From Avrilella dinanensis (GTDB taxonomy: Bacteria; Bacteroidota; Bacteroidia; Flavobacteriales; Flavobacteriaceae): a stretch of 64,000 nucleotides of DNA. Position numbers and translations under genes: made by a program. Shown one piece after another: positions 33,446-43,177 of this stretch. The notes under the pieces were generated by a model. It was given only the letters and a program-made list of their open reading frames with translations. It did not search any database and was not told the origin of the DNA. Within the stretch, counting starts at the first letter, position 1. Every line of letters begins with the position of its first letter. The stretch is taken from the NCBI RefSeq assembly GCF_002807015.1, contig NZ_NIPO01000001.1, positions 1,862,417 to 1,926,416 on the forward strand, written 5' to 3'.

Positions 33446-34207
33446 ATGAGTGAGCAAGGGCATATCTGGCTACATATTAAAAACCATACCGCTTTCGTGA
33501 GTTTCTATCATTCGGCGAGCAATTCCTTTCCCGGGCATCTGTTGGCTGAACTAACACAAACGATTAGCAATCTGAATGATAACAATGATGTAAACCTTAT
33601 TGTTTTGCAGAGTGAAGGCGAACGTGCTTTCTGTGCAGGAGCTTCATTTGACGAATTATTGCAGGTAGATAACGAACAAACCGGAGAAAAGTTTTTCAGT
33701 GGTTTTGCCAACGTGATTAATGCCATGCGTAAATCATCAAAAATCATCATCGGTCGTGTGCAAGGCAAAGCAGTTGGTGGCGGAGTAGGTTTGGTGGCGG
33801 CTTGTGATTATGTTTTCGCTGTCGAATCGGCATCAGTGAAATTGTCTGAGCTGGCGATTGGCATCGGACCATTTGTAATTGAACCTGCCGTAAGCCGGAA
33901 AATCGGTGTGCCGGCAATGAGCGAGATGACACTTGAAGCCGAAACCTGGAAAACCGCCGAGTGGGCGAAAGACAATAAGCTTTTCACACAGCTTTTCACG
34001 TCAATTTCGGAAATGGACGAAGCCCTCAACGCTTTTTGCGACAGATTATCGGCATACAATCCGGAGGCGTTGTACGAAATGAAAAAAGCCATGTGGCAAG
34101 GAACCGACCATTGGGACGATTTGCTTATCGAAAGAGCAAAAATATCAGGCAGGTTAGTTTTGTCTGATTTTACCCGAAACGCTTTGGCTAAGTTTAAACA
34201 AAAATAA
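33446..34207 (+). CDS. Enoyl-CoA hydratase/isomerase family protein
   Basis: The 253-residue crotonase-fold protein has the oxyanion-hole segments ERAFCAGASFDELL and GKAVGGGVGLVAACDYVFA, and VKLSELAIGIGP in the position of a catalytic Glu. It acts on acyl-CoA substrates, but the reaction cannot be fixed. Hydratase in fatty-acid or phenylacetate breakdown is likely. It begins a plus-strand run with queD and lpxH (gaps of 11 and 0 bases), an arrangement without an obvious pathway link. Confidence 0.88.
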   Translation: MSEQGHIWLHIKNHTAFVSFYHSASNSFPGHLLAELTQTISNLNDNNDVNLIVLQSEGERAFCAGASFDELLQVDNEQTGEKFFSGFANVINAMRKSSKIIIGRVQGKAVGGGVGLVAACDYVFAVESASVKLSELAIGIGPFVIEPAVSRKIGVPAMSEMTLEAETWKTAEWAKDNKLFTQLFTSISEMDEALNAFCDRLSAYNPEALYEMKKAMWQGTDHWDDLLIERAKISGRLVLSDFTRNALAKFKQK

Positions 34208-34218
34208 CCGAAACGCTT

Positions 34219-34671
34219 ATGAGCTATATAAGAATTACCAAACAGTTTAATTTTGAAACCGGTCACGCTTTGTACGGTTACGATGGCAAATGCCGGAATG
34301 TGCACGGACACAGCTACAAATTGTCGGTAACAGTAATCGGGAAGCCTATCGAAGATGCTAATCATGTAAAATATGGTATGGTCATTGATTTTTCCGATTT
34401 GAAAAAAATCGTGCAGGAAGAAATCGTGTTGAAATTTGACCATGCGACTGTTTTTAATCAAAATACCCCGCATATTGAACTGGCAAAAGAACTGGAAGAC
34501 CGAGGACACCATGTGATTTTGGTCGATTATCAGCCTACCAGCGAAAATATGGTTATTGATTTTGCTGAACGTATCAAAAGTCGCTTACCTGAAAATATCG
34601 GACTGTTTTCTTTGCGTTTGCAGGAAACAGAGAGTTCTTATGCCGAATGGTTTCAATCAGATAATGAATAA
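34219..34671 (+). CDS. queD: 6-carboxytetrahydropterin synthase / PTPS family
   Basis: The 150-residue protein is of the 6-pyruvoyl-tetrahydropterin synthase family. It shows zinc-binding His residues (FETGHALYG, NVHGHSYKL), a Cys in the loop before NVHGH, MVIDFSDLKKIV, FDHATVF, PTSENMV and the closing LQETESSYAEW. QueD converts dihydroneopterin triphosphate on the way to queuosine. The substrate is inferred from the bacterial context. It ends directly against the lpxH start (TAA then ATG), so translation is probably coupled. Confidence 0.9.
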   Translation: MSYIRITKQFNFETGHALYGYDGKCRNVHGHSYKLSVTVIGKPIEDANHVKYGMVIDFSDLKKIVQEEIVLKFDHATVFNQNTPHIELAKELEDRGHHVILVDYQPTSENMVIDFAERIKSRLPENIGLFSLRLQETESSYAEWFQSDNE

Positions 34672-35484
34672 ATGATAACAATTAATTTTCCAGAGGATAA
34701 ATCGGCTTTTTTTGCCTCCGACCAGCATTTTGGTGCTCCCGACATCGCTTCCAGCGTGCCTCGGGAAAAGCGTTTTTTGTTATGGCTGGAAACCATTGAG
34801 CCTGAAGCCGGTGCTTTATTTCTTTTGGGAGATTTATTTGATTTTTGGTTTGAATATCAGACTGTTGTGCCAAAAGGTTTTGTGCGTATTTTGGGTAAAT
34901 TAGCTCAAATGAAAGACAATGGATTGCCAATATATTTCTTCGTAGGCAATCACGATTTGTGGATGTCCGATTATTTTGAGAAAGAATTAGGCATACCGGT
35001 TTTTCATCGTCCGCAGCAATTTACTATCAACGGAACCAAGCTTTTTGTCGGGCATGGCGATGGTTTGGGACCGGGCGACAAAGGCTACAAACGAATGAAA
35101 AAAGTATTTACTAATCCTTTTTCCAAATGGCTGTTCAGGTGGTTGCACCCCGATGTTGGTGTTAAACTGGCACAGTATCTTTCCACCAAAAACAAGTTGA
35201 TTTCGGGTGATGAAGATGCTAAATTTCTGGGTGAGGAAAACGAATGGCTGGTACAATATGTTAAACGGAAACACCCCGAAGTCCGATGTCAATATTACAT
35301 TTTCGGACACCGACACTTGCCGATGATTATTCATTTGTCGGACAATGCACAATATATTAATCTGGGAGATTGGATTAGCTATTTTACTTTTGGTAAGTTT
35401 TATCAAACAAACTTTTCATTATTTTCGTTTTCGGAGGAAGGGTTCGTTCATCGTTTTCGTCCAATATCCAATCGTGATGACTAA
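34672..35484 (+). CDS. lpxH: UDP-2,3-diacylglucosamine diphosphatase
   Basis: The 270-residue calcineurin-like phosphoesterase acts in lipid A synthesis, splitting UDP-2,3-diacylglucosamine to lipid X and UMP. Metal-binding motifs are in order: SDQHFG, LLGDLFDFW, VGNHDLW, GHGDG and GHRHLP. It follows queD without a gap. Its last 101 bases overlap the end of the convergent HTTM gene, so both stops lie in the other's coding region. The C-terminus in the overlap (SFSEEGFVHRF) still looks like normal protein. Confidence 0.92.
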   Translation: MITINFPEDKSAFFASDQHFGAPDIASSVPREKRFLLWLETIEPEAGALFLLGDLFDFWFEYQTVVPKGFVRILGKLAQMKDNGLPIYFFVGNHDLWMSDYFEKELGIPVFHRPQQFTINGTKLFVGHGDGLGPGDKGYKRMKKVFTNPFSKWLFRWLHPDVGVKLAQYLSTKNKLISGDEDAKFLGEENEWLVQYVKRKHPEVRCQYYIFGHRHLPMIIHLSDNAQYINLGDWISYFTFGKFYQTNFSLFSFSEEGFVHRFRPISNRDD

Positions 35485-36766
35485 AATGACACCATTTTTC
35501 AGCAGCTAAATCCACTTCAGAGTCAATCAGTCTTTTTGATTTCTTTGAGTTGATAGAAACCTGACTTCTGTAAACGTAAACTTCAACATCAGCTCCTTTT
35601 TCAGCGTAGTATTCTTTAATGAATTGAGCCATTTGCCAAATCATATCGGGCGTATTCAGGCGTCGGCGTTGTTTTCTGTTGAGTAATTCGGAATTGTCAA
35701 AAAAACTGGTTTCGCCAGTGTTTTTATCCACCACTTTGAAACGAGCTTCGCCAGAGCGTGAACGCAACATCATTCGCCAGCTCAGTCGGTGTCCTTCCTC
35801 ATTCCACAGCACATCTCCTTTGAAAAAATGATGTCGCCACGGCAGAGCGAATTGTATAATCATATACGGAAGCATGAACCCAAAAAAAGTTTTCCGGTAT
35901 GGGTTGTAATTTATTTCCGCCAACTCGTCAGTCAAGACAGGCTTTCTGCGGAAAAAGAATTTTCTGATTTGGTCGGGAGGAAAAAAGAAAATGCTGAAAG
36001 CTAAGGCAAAATACGGAAACACGCCGATTTTTAGTGTGATAGAATTGAAAATATGAAAAATTAACGAAGCGATAATTGCAATCCAGCGTGTTCTTCGCCA
36101 CAAAAGAGCCGGAATAATCAATCCATCAAAGGCAATACCGGTATAGGCGATAAACAAATGAAAGTTTTCCGATTTGAACATGGGTTTAACTATCTCCGGA
36201 ACATTCATATTCCGGAACATAATTGCGGTAACAGAGCCGTCCAACCAGCCTGGATAAAACTTGGCAATAGTCGCAAAAATATAGACACAACTGACCTGAA
36301 AGATAAATAAAAACCGTATCCATTCCGGCATGGCATAAGTTCTTTTTTCCGGTTTATTTTTTATGTCAAAAGCGGCATATTTGTTGGCAGGCAAAAAGCA
36401 CATCAACAGGCAAATCAACAACATTAAATAATAATGGTTGTTGTAGGACGTTTTTTGCATAAAATAAACACAAGCCCACAAAACAGTCAGTGAAATAATA
36501 CTATAACGGTATTTGTAACCGAGCATAACACCGATTGACGCAACAGCCATCATTCCGAAATGAACATACATATATGGTCCCATCAGGTAATGCAACCATT
36601 CAAAACCGATAAAAGTGAAATTTACTTTTGGCTCAACGGTATTGGTTCTTGCCCAGCCGGTAAGTAATGCTCCGACGCTTTCGAAAATGAAAACCAAGCC
36701 GAAGAAAATTCGGAACAGAATCAGTTGTGCGTTGTCGATAGGACGAAAAATTTTATTTAGCCACAT
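35384..36766 (-). CDS. HTTM-domain membrane protein (vitamin K-dependent gamma-carboxylase-like)
   Basis: The 460-residue protein has at least six membrane helices (first at about 14-38) and the HTTM (horizontally transferred transmembrane) domain of gamma-carboxylase relatives. The KTSYNNHYYLMLLI and AKFYPGWLDG segments are typical. A soluble C-terminal part (about 300-460) follows. Function in bacteria is unclear. It overlaps ribF by 14 bases upstream and lpxH by 101 bases at its end. The ribF link suggests co-transcription but not shared function. Confidence 0.85.
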   Translation of the reverse strand: MWLNKIFRPIDNAQLILFRIFFGLVFIFESVGALLTGWARTNTVEPKVNFTFIGFEWLHYLMGPYMYVHFGMMAVASIGVMLGYKYRYSIISLTVLWACVYFMQKTSYNNHYYLMLLICLLMCFLPANKYAAFDIKNKPEKRTYAMPEWIRFLFIFQVSCVYIFATIAKFYPGWLDGSVTAIMFRNMNVPEIVKPMFKSENFHLFIAYTGIAFDGLIIPALLWRRTRWIAIIASLIFHIFNSITLKIGVFPYFALAFSIFFFPPDQIRKFFFRRKPVLTDELAEINYNPYRKTFFGFMLPYMIIQFALPWRHHFFKGDVLWNEEGHRLSWRMMLRSRSGEARFKVVDKNTGETSFFDNSELLNRKQRRRLNTPDMIWQMAQFIKEYYAEKGADVEVYVYRSQVSINSKKSKRLIDSEVDLAAEKWCHFSHHDWILDENDERTLPPKTKIMKSLFDKTYQK

Positions 36767-37688
36767 ATTGGATATAATTTTTGGTGTATAATAAATCCTG
36801 ATTCAAAGCATTTTTCAGACTGTCTAAAGAATCAAAAGTTTCTTCCTCACGAATTTTATTTGCCATAAAAACAGTCAGATTCTGCCCGTACAAATCCTCA
36901 TTGAAACCCAGGTAATTGACTTCTATGGTTTGTGGATTATCGCCTAAGGTTGGGTTAGTGCCGATGCTCATCATTCCCCACACTTTGTTGTTGTTGATAT
37001 AGGAATAAACTACATAAATTCCGTTGCCGGGAATGAGTTTGTACGTTTCGTCTATCTCAAAATTGGCAGTAGGAAAACCGATGGTTCTGCCTACTTTTTT
37101 ACCATGAATAACCGTGCCCGAGAAAAAATAATCATAGCCGAGATATTCCTTTGCTGTATGAACATCGCCTTTTTCCAGTGCGGTTCGTATTTTGGTGGAA
37201 CTAACAGAAATTTCGTCAACCATCTGTGCAGAAATTTTTTCTACGTCAAAGCCATATTTTTCGCCGAATCGGACTAAATCATTAAAATCTGCCGAACGGT
37301 TTTTGCCAAATCGATGGTCGTATCCGATGATGATTTTTTTTGTTTTCAGCTTATCTACCAATATCCGTTTTACGAAATCTTCTGCGTCCATCTGCGAAAA
37401 ATCCATGCTAAAAGGATGAATAACCAAATGATTGATGCCGGTTTTTTTCAGCAACATACTTTTTTCTTCAATGGTGTTGAGCAGTTTTGGTGCATTGTCC
37501 GGCGTAAGAACCATTCTTGGGTGCGGAAAAAAAGTAAGTACCAAACTATCCAGATTATTACTGTTGGCTATTTCTGTCAGCCGGTTTAAAATGGATTGAT
37601 GCCCGCGATGGACACCATCGAACATGCCCAGGGTCACTACATTTTCTTTACTGTTGTGAAATTGGTCTATGGATAAATATTTTCTCAA
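36753..37688 (-). CDS. ribF: Bifunctional riboflavin kinase / FAD synthetase
   Basis: The enzyme makes FMN and then FAD from riboflavin. The N-terminal adenylyltransferase has LGMFDGVHRGHQ, and the C-terminal kinase has GRTIGFPTANFEID near residue 205. I place the start at TTG 37688, giving 311 residues, the usual family length. An ATG at 37742 would add 18 hydrophobic residues read through a TACCTTTG box that looks like the promoter's -7 element. The start is therefore uncertain. It is followed by the HTTM gene with a 14-base overlap. Confidence 0.9.
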   Translation of the reverse strand: MRKYLSIDQFHNSKENVVTLGMFDGVHRGHQSILNRLTEIANSNNLDSLVLTFFPHPRMVLTPDNAPKLLNTIEEKSMLLKKTGINHLVIHPFSMDFSQMDAEDFVKRILVDKLKTKKIIIGYDHRFGKNRSADFNDLVRFGEKYGFDVEKISAQMVDEISVSSTKIRTALEKGDVHTAKEYLGYDYFFSGTVIHGKKVGRTIGFPTANFEIDETYKLIPGNGIYVVYSYINNNKVWGMMSIGTNPTLGDNPQTIEVNYLGFNEDLYGQNLTVFMANKIREEETFDSLDSLKNALNQDLLYTKNYIQYVAK

Positions 37689-37819
37689 AACAAATGTCTT
37701 TGTCTGCAAAGGTACGAGTAACAAAATTACTTTTAAAATCATATTATTGAATTTTAAGATATGAATTTTATATTTTTTTATATATTTACGGAATAAATAT
37801 TAAAAAACATTGTTACAGC

Positions 37820-40213
37820 ATGAGAATACAAAGACTCTTTTTTTGGTTTTGCTTGTTACTTTTTGGTTATCAGGCATCAGCACAAGACGCAGGATGGAAA
37901 TTGCTGCAAAGCGAACGGGAACTTTCTGGAAAGGAATTGTTTGAGCCGAGCGATGCTCCGTCAGAATACCAGATGTATCAGACTGATTATCACCAGTTGG
38001 TGTTACAATTGGAACAGGCTCCTGATGAGAAATATATTTCCTCTCCGGAACAAGGAATTCGGGTTAGCTTACCTTCAATAGACGGAGGAGTTTCAAGTTT
38101 TTACGTTTTTTATTCTGCTATTTCGGAAGAAGAAAAAGAAAACGGTTATATGCACACTCGCAGCTATAAAGGGGTTGATGTAAAGAATCCGGGAAATATT
38201 ATTCATTTGGTTGCCGGAGATTATTTCGGGTTAAGCCTGATGGGATATAATATGGAAGGTCAGATGTATTTCGTTAAGGCCTTGACTAAAGATTTGAATA
38301 CCTATATGACTTACCATTATGAAGACATAACAGGTCGTCATTTCGAGTGTGGAGTAACTTCGGATATGCTTTCTTCGGGAATGGATATGCAAATTCAATC
38401 AGAAGGCGATTTGATTCAGCCTTTAATGAGTGACAGCAAATTCAGAACGTTTCGTTTGGCTTTGGCCTGTACACCTGAGTATGCAGCATATCACGTGACA
38501 CAAGCAGGTGTTGAAGATGGAACCGATGCACAAAAGAAGCAAGCAGTTCGAAATGCTTTCAATAATGCAGTAAGTATGCTCAACGGTGTATTGGAGAGAG
38601 ATATGTCTTTAAGATTGGTTTTGGTTGCTAATACTAATAACTTAATTTATTTAGAAGGAGGAGGCTATACTGATAGTGATACCCAACAAATGATTGGTCA
38701 AAACCAGACCAATGTGGATAATGTAATACAAAATGCAAATTACGATATCGGTCATGTGTTCGGATTCGAATCCGGAGGGGGGCTAGCCGCGTTGGCATCT
38801 ATCTGTGTGCAAGGACAAAAAGCAAGTGGAGCTTCAGGAACACAACAACCTGAGGGAGCAGGTTTTGTAATTACTATTGTATCTCATGAAATAGGACATC
38901 AATTAGGAGCGACACATACTTTTAGTGTTAATGAAGAAGTTGAAGAAGAAGAGGAAGGTAGTGGAAACGGAGGTTCTTGTGTTGGAAATATGGAAACAGA
39001 CGCTCCTACTCAGGTAGAAGTAGGTAGTGGTGTGACTATTATGGCATATACAGGGTTATGTGCACCATTTGATTATGAACTTATGGAATACCCATTTTAT
39101 CATTATGTGAGTTTAGCACAAATGAGCTCAGTAGTTGGGGCAACTGATTGTGGAGAATCTGTGAATTCAGGAAATCCGGCACCGAATATTGCTCCTATTT
39201 TACCAAAAAGAATACCACATTCCACGCCATTCGTTTTAACAGCTGAGGCAACTGATGCAAATAACCCAACTACACTTACCTATAGCTGGGAGCAAATTGA
39301 CCCGGCATTGGTAGGAAATAATTTAGCAGTACAACCGCCGGTTGCTACAAGCGAAACGGGACCAAACTTCAGATTGTATAATTTCACAGGAAGAAACTAC
39401 CGTTCATTCCCTTCTGAAACCGTAGTAATGGATGGTTCTACGATTGAAGCTGCCGGAGTAGTAGGTTCGGAATGGGAAGTGCTGTCTAATCTACCAAACA
39501 GAATATATACTTTCGGTGTAGTTGTAAGAGATAATAACGTGATGAATGGAGGTCAAACGAAAAACTCACTCCCCGCCGTAGTTGAAACCAGAGATGCAGG
39601 GCCATTCGTAATTACTTACCCGGATAATATTCCGGAAACAGGACAAGTTGCCTGGTATGCTAACCAACCTGAAACCATTACTTGGGACGTAGCAGGAACA
39701 GATGCTAACGAAATCAATACTGCTTATGTGAAAATCAGTTATACAATCAATAACGGTTCAACATGGACTGCTTTTGAAGGTAATGCCAACCCGAATATTC
39801 CCGGAGCATTTGCTAACACAGGTTCGGCACAGATTATGACACCGGAACTGGATAACACAACAAGTGCATTCAGAATAAAAATTGAGGCTGTTGGAAATAT
39901 TTACTATACGGTATCAAAAAGAATCAGAATGTATGGTAAAAATGTTGCTGCTGAAGAGTTTGAACTAGCTGATTTCAAATTGTATCCTAATCCGACAAGC
40001 GACAGAATCACCGTAAGCTTTACATCAGAAACCATGCAAGATGTGGCGTTTAAACTATACGATTATACTGGTAGAGAAATCCAGTCACAATCAGTAGAAA
40101 ACAAGGGACAAGTAGAAGCTACCGTTGATTTAAGCCAATTGGCAACAGGTGTATATTTGTTGAACATCAAAGACGGTTCTCACACGATGACTAAGCAAGT
40201 AGTAAAGAAATAA
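37820..40213 (+). CDS. Secreted zinc metalloprotease with T9SS sorting domain
   Basis: The 797-residue protein has a signal peptide (1-21, ...GYQASAQ) and a propeptide-like region. A reprolysin/M12B-like catalytic domain carries H356-E-I-G-H360-Q-L-G-A-T-H366, the HExxHxxGxxH zinc motif, followed by an acidic loop (EEVEEEEEGSG) and a Met-turn-like IMAYTG. Fibronectin-like regions follow, and the last 75 residues are a T9SS type A sorting domain (FKLYPNPTSDRITVS ... KQVVKK). It should be secreted through the type IX system and degrade proteins outside the cell. A strong terminator follows. Confidence 0.92.
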   Translation: MRIQRLFFWFCLLLFGYQASAQDAGWKLLQSERELSGKELFEPSDAPSEYQMYQTDYHQLVLQLEQAPDEKYISSPEQGIRVSLPSIDGGVSSFYVFYSAISEEEKENGYMHTRSYKGVDVKNPGNIIHLVAGDYFGLSLMGYNMEGQMYFVKALTKDLNTYMTYHYEDITGRHFECGVTSDMLSSGMDMQIQSEGDLIQPLMSDSKFRTFRLALACTPEYAAYHVTQAGVEDGTDAQKKQAVRNAFNNAVSMLNGVLERDMSLRLVLVANTNNLIYLEGGGYTDSDTQQMIGQNQTNVDNVIQNANYDIGHVFGFESGGGLAALASICVQGQKASGASGTQQPEGAGFVITIVSHEIGHQLGATHTFSVNEEVEEEEEGSGNGGSCVGNMETDAPTQVEVGSGVTIMAYTGLCAPFDYELMEYPFYHYVSLAQMSSVVGATDCGESVNSGNPAPNIAPILPKRIPHSTPFVLTAEATDANNPTTLTYSWEQIDPALVGNNLAVQPPVATSETGPNFRLYNFTGRNYRSFPSETVVMDGSTIEAAGVVGSEWEVLSNLPNRIYTFGVVVRDNNVMNGGQTKNSLPAVVETRDAGPFVITYPDNIPETGQVAWYANQPETITWDVAGTDANEINTAYVKISYTINNGSTWTAFEGNANPNIPGAFANTGSAQIMTPELDNTTSAFRIKIEAVGNIYYTVSKRIRMYGKNVAAEEFELADFKLYPNPTSDRITVSFTSETMQDVAFKLYDYTGREIQSQSVENKGQVEATVDLSQLATGVYLLNIKDGSHTMTKQVVKK

Positions 40214-40242
40214 TTGTAGTTATTCACAATTAAGTTTAAATA

Positions 40243-40280
40243 AAATCCGGGCTGAAAAATTTTCAGTCCGGATTTTTTTT
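40243..40280 (+). terminator. Terminator after the metalloprotease gene
   Basis: AAATCCGGGCTGAAA at 40243-40257 pairs with TTTCAGTCCGGATTT at 40261-40275 (one G-U pair), followed by a run of T. A TGTCATTCCGACGAAGGAGG motif, common between Bacteroidota genes, comes right after. Confidence 0.92.
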
Positions 40281-40390
40281 GTCATTCCGACGAAGGAGGA
40301 ATCTTTGATAATCAATATCTTGAAATTGCTTCGCCAATTTGTAAGCTCAGGTCAATGACATTTTTTGGGCACCTTCTTTTTATATAATCC

Positions 40391-40425
40391 AAAAAAATCC
40401 TGTTTCAGTTGCGAAACAGGATTTT
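40391..40425 (-). terminator. Terminator after alaS
   Basis: AATCCTGTTTC and GAAACAGGATT (40396-40406 and 40413-40423) form a perfect stem. On the minus strand it is followed by seven T residues. It is 22 bases past the alaS stop. Confidence 0.92.
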
Positions 40426-40447
40426 ATGTTGTTAGTCACTTGGTAAA

Positions 40448-43084
40448 TTACTCAATATAATTTTTCGCAGCTGTTAAAGCAGCTGTTATTCCGTCCGGGT
40501 TTTTACCTCCGGCGGTAGCAAAAAACACTTGTCCGCCACCACCGCCTTGAATATGTTTGCCTAATTCGCGAACAATTTGTCCGGCATTCAGGTTTTTATC
40601 AGTAGTTAAGGGTTTGGAAATGTAACAAGTAAGTGTCGGTTTACCATTATTGACAGAACCTAACAGAATAAAGAAATTATCTGCTGTATTGCCAATTTCA
40701 TACACCAAATCTTTTACGCTGTTGGCGTCCAAATCAACCTGTTTTGCTAAGAATTGTATATCATTAACAGTACTGATTTCACTCAGTAATTCAGACTTTA
40801 ATGCTTTTACTTTGTCTTTCAGTAAACCTTCAATCTGTTTTTTGAGTTGCTCGTTTTCGCTGTGCAGGTGCTCAATAGCTTTGAAACTGTCCTGAGGATT
40901 TTTTAGTAAAAGTTTAATTTCAGCTAGCGTATCTTCCTGCTTTTTGTAGAACTCTCTTACTGCATCACCCGAAATCGCTTCGATTCTTCGTACTCCGGCT
41001 GCAACAGCTCCTTCCGAAATAATCTTGAACGCCCAAATATCAGCCGTGTTGCTCACGTGGATTCCACCGCACAATTCCATAGATTCGCCAAATTTAATAG
41101 CACGAACATCATCGCCATATTTTTCGCCGAACAAAGCAATTGCTCCTTCATCGATAGCCTGCTGGTAAGGGATATTTCTTCGTTCAACCAAAGGCAGTTT
41201 GTCTGCAATTCTTTGATTGACAAATGTTTCTATTTGTCCGATTTCATCATCGGTTAATTTGGCAAAATGAGAAAAGTCAAATCGCAAGTAATCCGGCGAA
41301 ACTAACGAACCTTTTTGCTCAACATGTGTGCCCAAAATAGCTCTCAATGCCTGATGTAGCAAGTGCGTGGCCGAATGATTTTTGGCAGCTGCATTCCGCA
41401 ATGTCACATTAACTTTTGCGGTAAAACTTCCCTGAACGCTTTCCGGAAGTTTTTTAGTAATATGCAGAATAAGGTTGTTCTCTTTTTTGGTATCAATAAT
41501 ATCAATATTTTCGTTGGCAGAAACCAAAACCCCTTTGTCGCCAACTTGTCCTCCGCCTTCCGGATAAAAAGGCGTATGGTCTAAAACGATTTGATAAAAA
41601 ATTCCATCTTTTTTGGAAGAAACTTTCCTCCAGCGGGTAATTTTCACTTCGTTTTCGGTTTGGTCGTAACCTTCAAATGTTTCGGTATTACCGTCGATAA
41701 GAATTTGCCAGTCGTCTGTAGCAACTTCCGATGCGGCTCTTGAGCGGTTTTTCTGTACCTGCATGGCTTTTTCAAAACCATCTTCATCGAGGTTAAAACC
41801 GTTTTCTCTCAAAATCAGAGCGGTTAAATCAACCGGGAAACCGAAAGTGTCGTATAATTCAAATGCTTTTTCGCCTGCAAAATTTTTGGAAGTGCTTTTC
41901 TTTATTTCTTCATCAAGCAGATGTAAGCCTTGCTCAAGCGTACGCAAAAAGGCGGTTTCTTCTTCCTTGATTACGTTGGTAACCAAATCTTGCTGAGTAA
42001 TGATTTCCGGAAAGAATTCGCCCATTTCTCTGGATAAAACCGCTACCAATTGATGGATAAACGGTTCTTTGAGGTTAAGGAACGTAAATCCGTAGCGGAT
42101 AGCACGACGCAAAATCCGTCTGATGACGTATCCCGCACCGTTGTTGGACGGCAACTGACCGTCGGCGATGGCAAATGCTACCGCACGAACATGGTCAACG
42201 ATTACCCGAATGGCAATGTTTATTTTGTTTTGTTCCTCACTGATGTTTTTTATATCATTTTTGGTGTATTTATAGCCCGAAAGTTCTTCCACTTTCGCAA
42301 TAAGCGGTGTGAAAACATCAGTGTCGTAATTGGACGTCACGCCTTGAATTGCCATACACAAACGCTCGAATCCCATGCCGGTATCGACGTGTTTTTCCGG
42401 AAGTTTTTCCAAATTTCCATCTGCTTTTCGGTTAAATTCCATGAAAACGTTGTTCCAGATTTCAACGACCTGAGGGTGGTCGGCATTAACAAGTGAACGA
42501 CCGGGAATTTCGGCTCTTTCGCTGTCGGGACGTAAATCTACATGAATTTCAGAACACGGTCCACAAGGTCCCTGGTCGCCCATCTCCCAAAAATTATCTT
42601 TTTTGTTTCCGTGAATGATGCGGTCTTCGCTCACATATTGTTTCCAGATATCAAATGATTCCTGGTCAAACGGAACGTTTTCGCTTTCATTTCCTTCAAA
42701 TACAGACACATATAACCGGTCTTTGTCGATTTTCAATACCTCAGTCAGATATTCCCAAGCCCAGGCGATTGCTTCTTTTTTGAAATAATCTCCAAAAGAC
42801 CAGTTGCCCAGCATTTCAAACATGGTGTGATGATAGGTGTCAAAACCTACATCTTCCAAATCGTTGTGCTTACCCGACACACGCAGACATTTTTGGGTAT
42901 CGGCAATACGTTTGCTTTTCGGCACAGCATTACCTAAAAAATATTCCTTGAACTGTGCCATTCCCGAGTTGTTAAACATCAATGTAGGGTCGTTTTTCAA
43001 AACAATCGGTGCAGATGGAACAATTAAATGGTCTTTGCTTTTGAAAAAATCTAAAAAGCTTCTTCGGATATCTTTGGATTGCAT
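40448..43084 (-). CDS. alaS: Alanyl-tRNA synthetase
   Basis: The protein has 878 residues when started at ATG 43084 ([14 protein letters not shown]). It charges tRNA-Ala. The class II catalytic domain is N-terminal ([26 protein letters not shown]). The editing domain has [12 protein letters not shown] and the zinc-binding CGGIHV, and the C-terminal part has the C-Ala domain ending in a Gly-rich [12 protein letters not shown] longer start at 43114 adds ten residues without family support. It is the only gene in its transcript, ending at a perfect hairpin. Confidence 0.97.
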   Translation of the reverse strand: MQSKDIRRSFLDFFKSKDHLIVPSAPIVLKNDPTLMFNNSGMAQFKEYFLGNAVPKSKRIADTQKCLRVSGKHNDLEDVGFDTYHHTMFEMLGNWSFGDYFKKEAIAWAWEYLTEVLKIDKDRLYVSVFEGNESENVPFDQESFDIWKQYVSEDRIIHGNKKDNFWEMGDQGPCGPCSEIHVDLRPDSERAEIPGRSLVNADHPQVVEIWNNVFMEFNRKADGNLEKLPEKHVDTGMGFERLCMAIQGVTSNYDTDVFTPLIAKVEELSGYKYTKNDIKNISEEQNKINIAIRVIVDHVRAVAFAIADGQLPSNNGAGYVIRRILRRAIRYGFTFLNLKEPFIHQLVAVLSREMGEFFPEIITQQDLVTNVIKEEETAFLRTLEQGLHLLDEEIKKSTSKNFAGEKAFELYDTFGFPVDLTALILRENGFNLDEDGFEKAMQVQKNRSRAASEVATDDWQILIDGNTETFEGYDQTENEVKITRWRKVSSKKDGIFYQIVLDHTPFYPEGGGQVGDKGVLVSANENIDIIDTKKENNLILHITKKLPESVQGSFTAKVNVTLRNAAAKNHSATHLLHQALRAILGTHVEQKGSLVSPDYLRFDFSHFAKLTDDEIGQIETFVNQRIADKLPLVERRNIPYQQAIDEGAIALFGEKYGDDVRAIKFGESMELCGGIHVSNTADIWAFKIISEGAVAAGVRRIEAISGDAVREFYKKQEDTLAEIKLLLKNPQDSFKAIEHLHSENEQLKKQIEGLLKDKVKALKSELLSEISTVNDIQFLAKQVDLDANSVKDLVYEIGNTADNFFILLGSVNNGKPTLTCYISKPLTTDKNLNAGQIVRELGKHIQGGGGGQVFFATAGGKNPDGITAALTAAKNYIE

Positions 43085-43135
43085 AGTTTTAACAAAATTT
43101 GATACAACCGACAAAAATACAATATTTTATCTGAA

Positions 43136-43170
43136 GAAAAAGGAACAAACAATCTGTTTATTCCTTTTTC
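43136..43170 (-). terminator. Hairpin after the sigma / anti-sigma / barrel module
   Basis: GAAAAAGGAA at 43136-43145 pairs with TTCCTTTTTC at 43161-43170, extended by AAACA/TGTTT inside. It lies 8 bases past the barrel gene's stop and probably ends that transcript. It also sits just upstream of alaS. Confidence 0.75.
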
Positions 43171-43177
43171 GTATAGC

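Noticed and set aside
33808..34512. 234-codon minus-strand frame across the crotonase and queD genes
   Set aside because: It overlaps the active-site coding regions of both genes on the opposite strand and shows no family signature.
34672..35484. lpxH overlapping the HTTM gene as a sign of a false gene
   Set aside because: Both frames carry strong family motifs, so I keep both and report the overlap instead.
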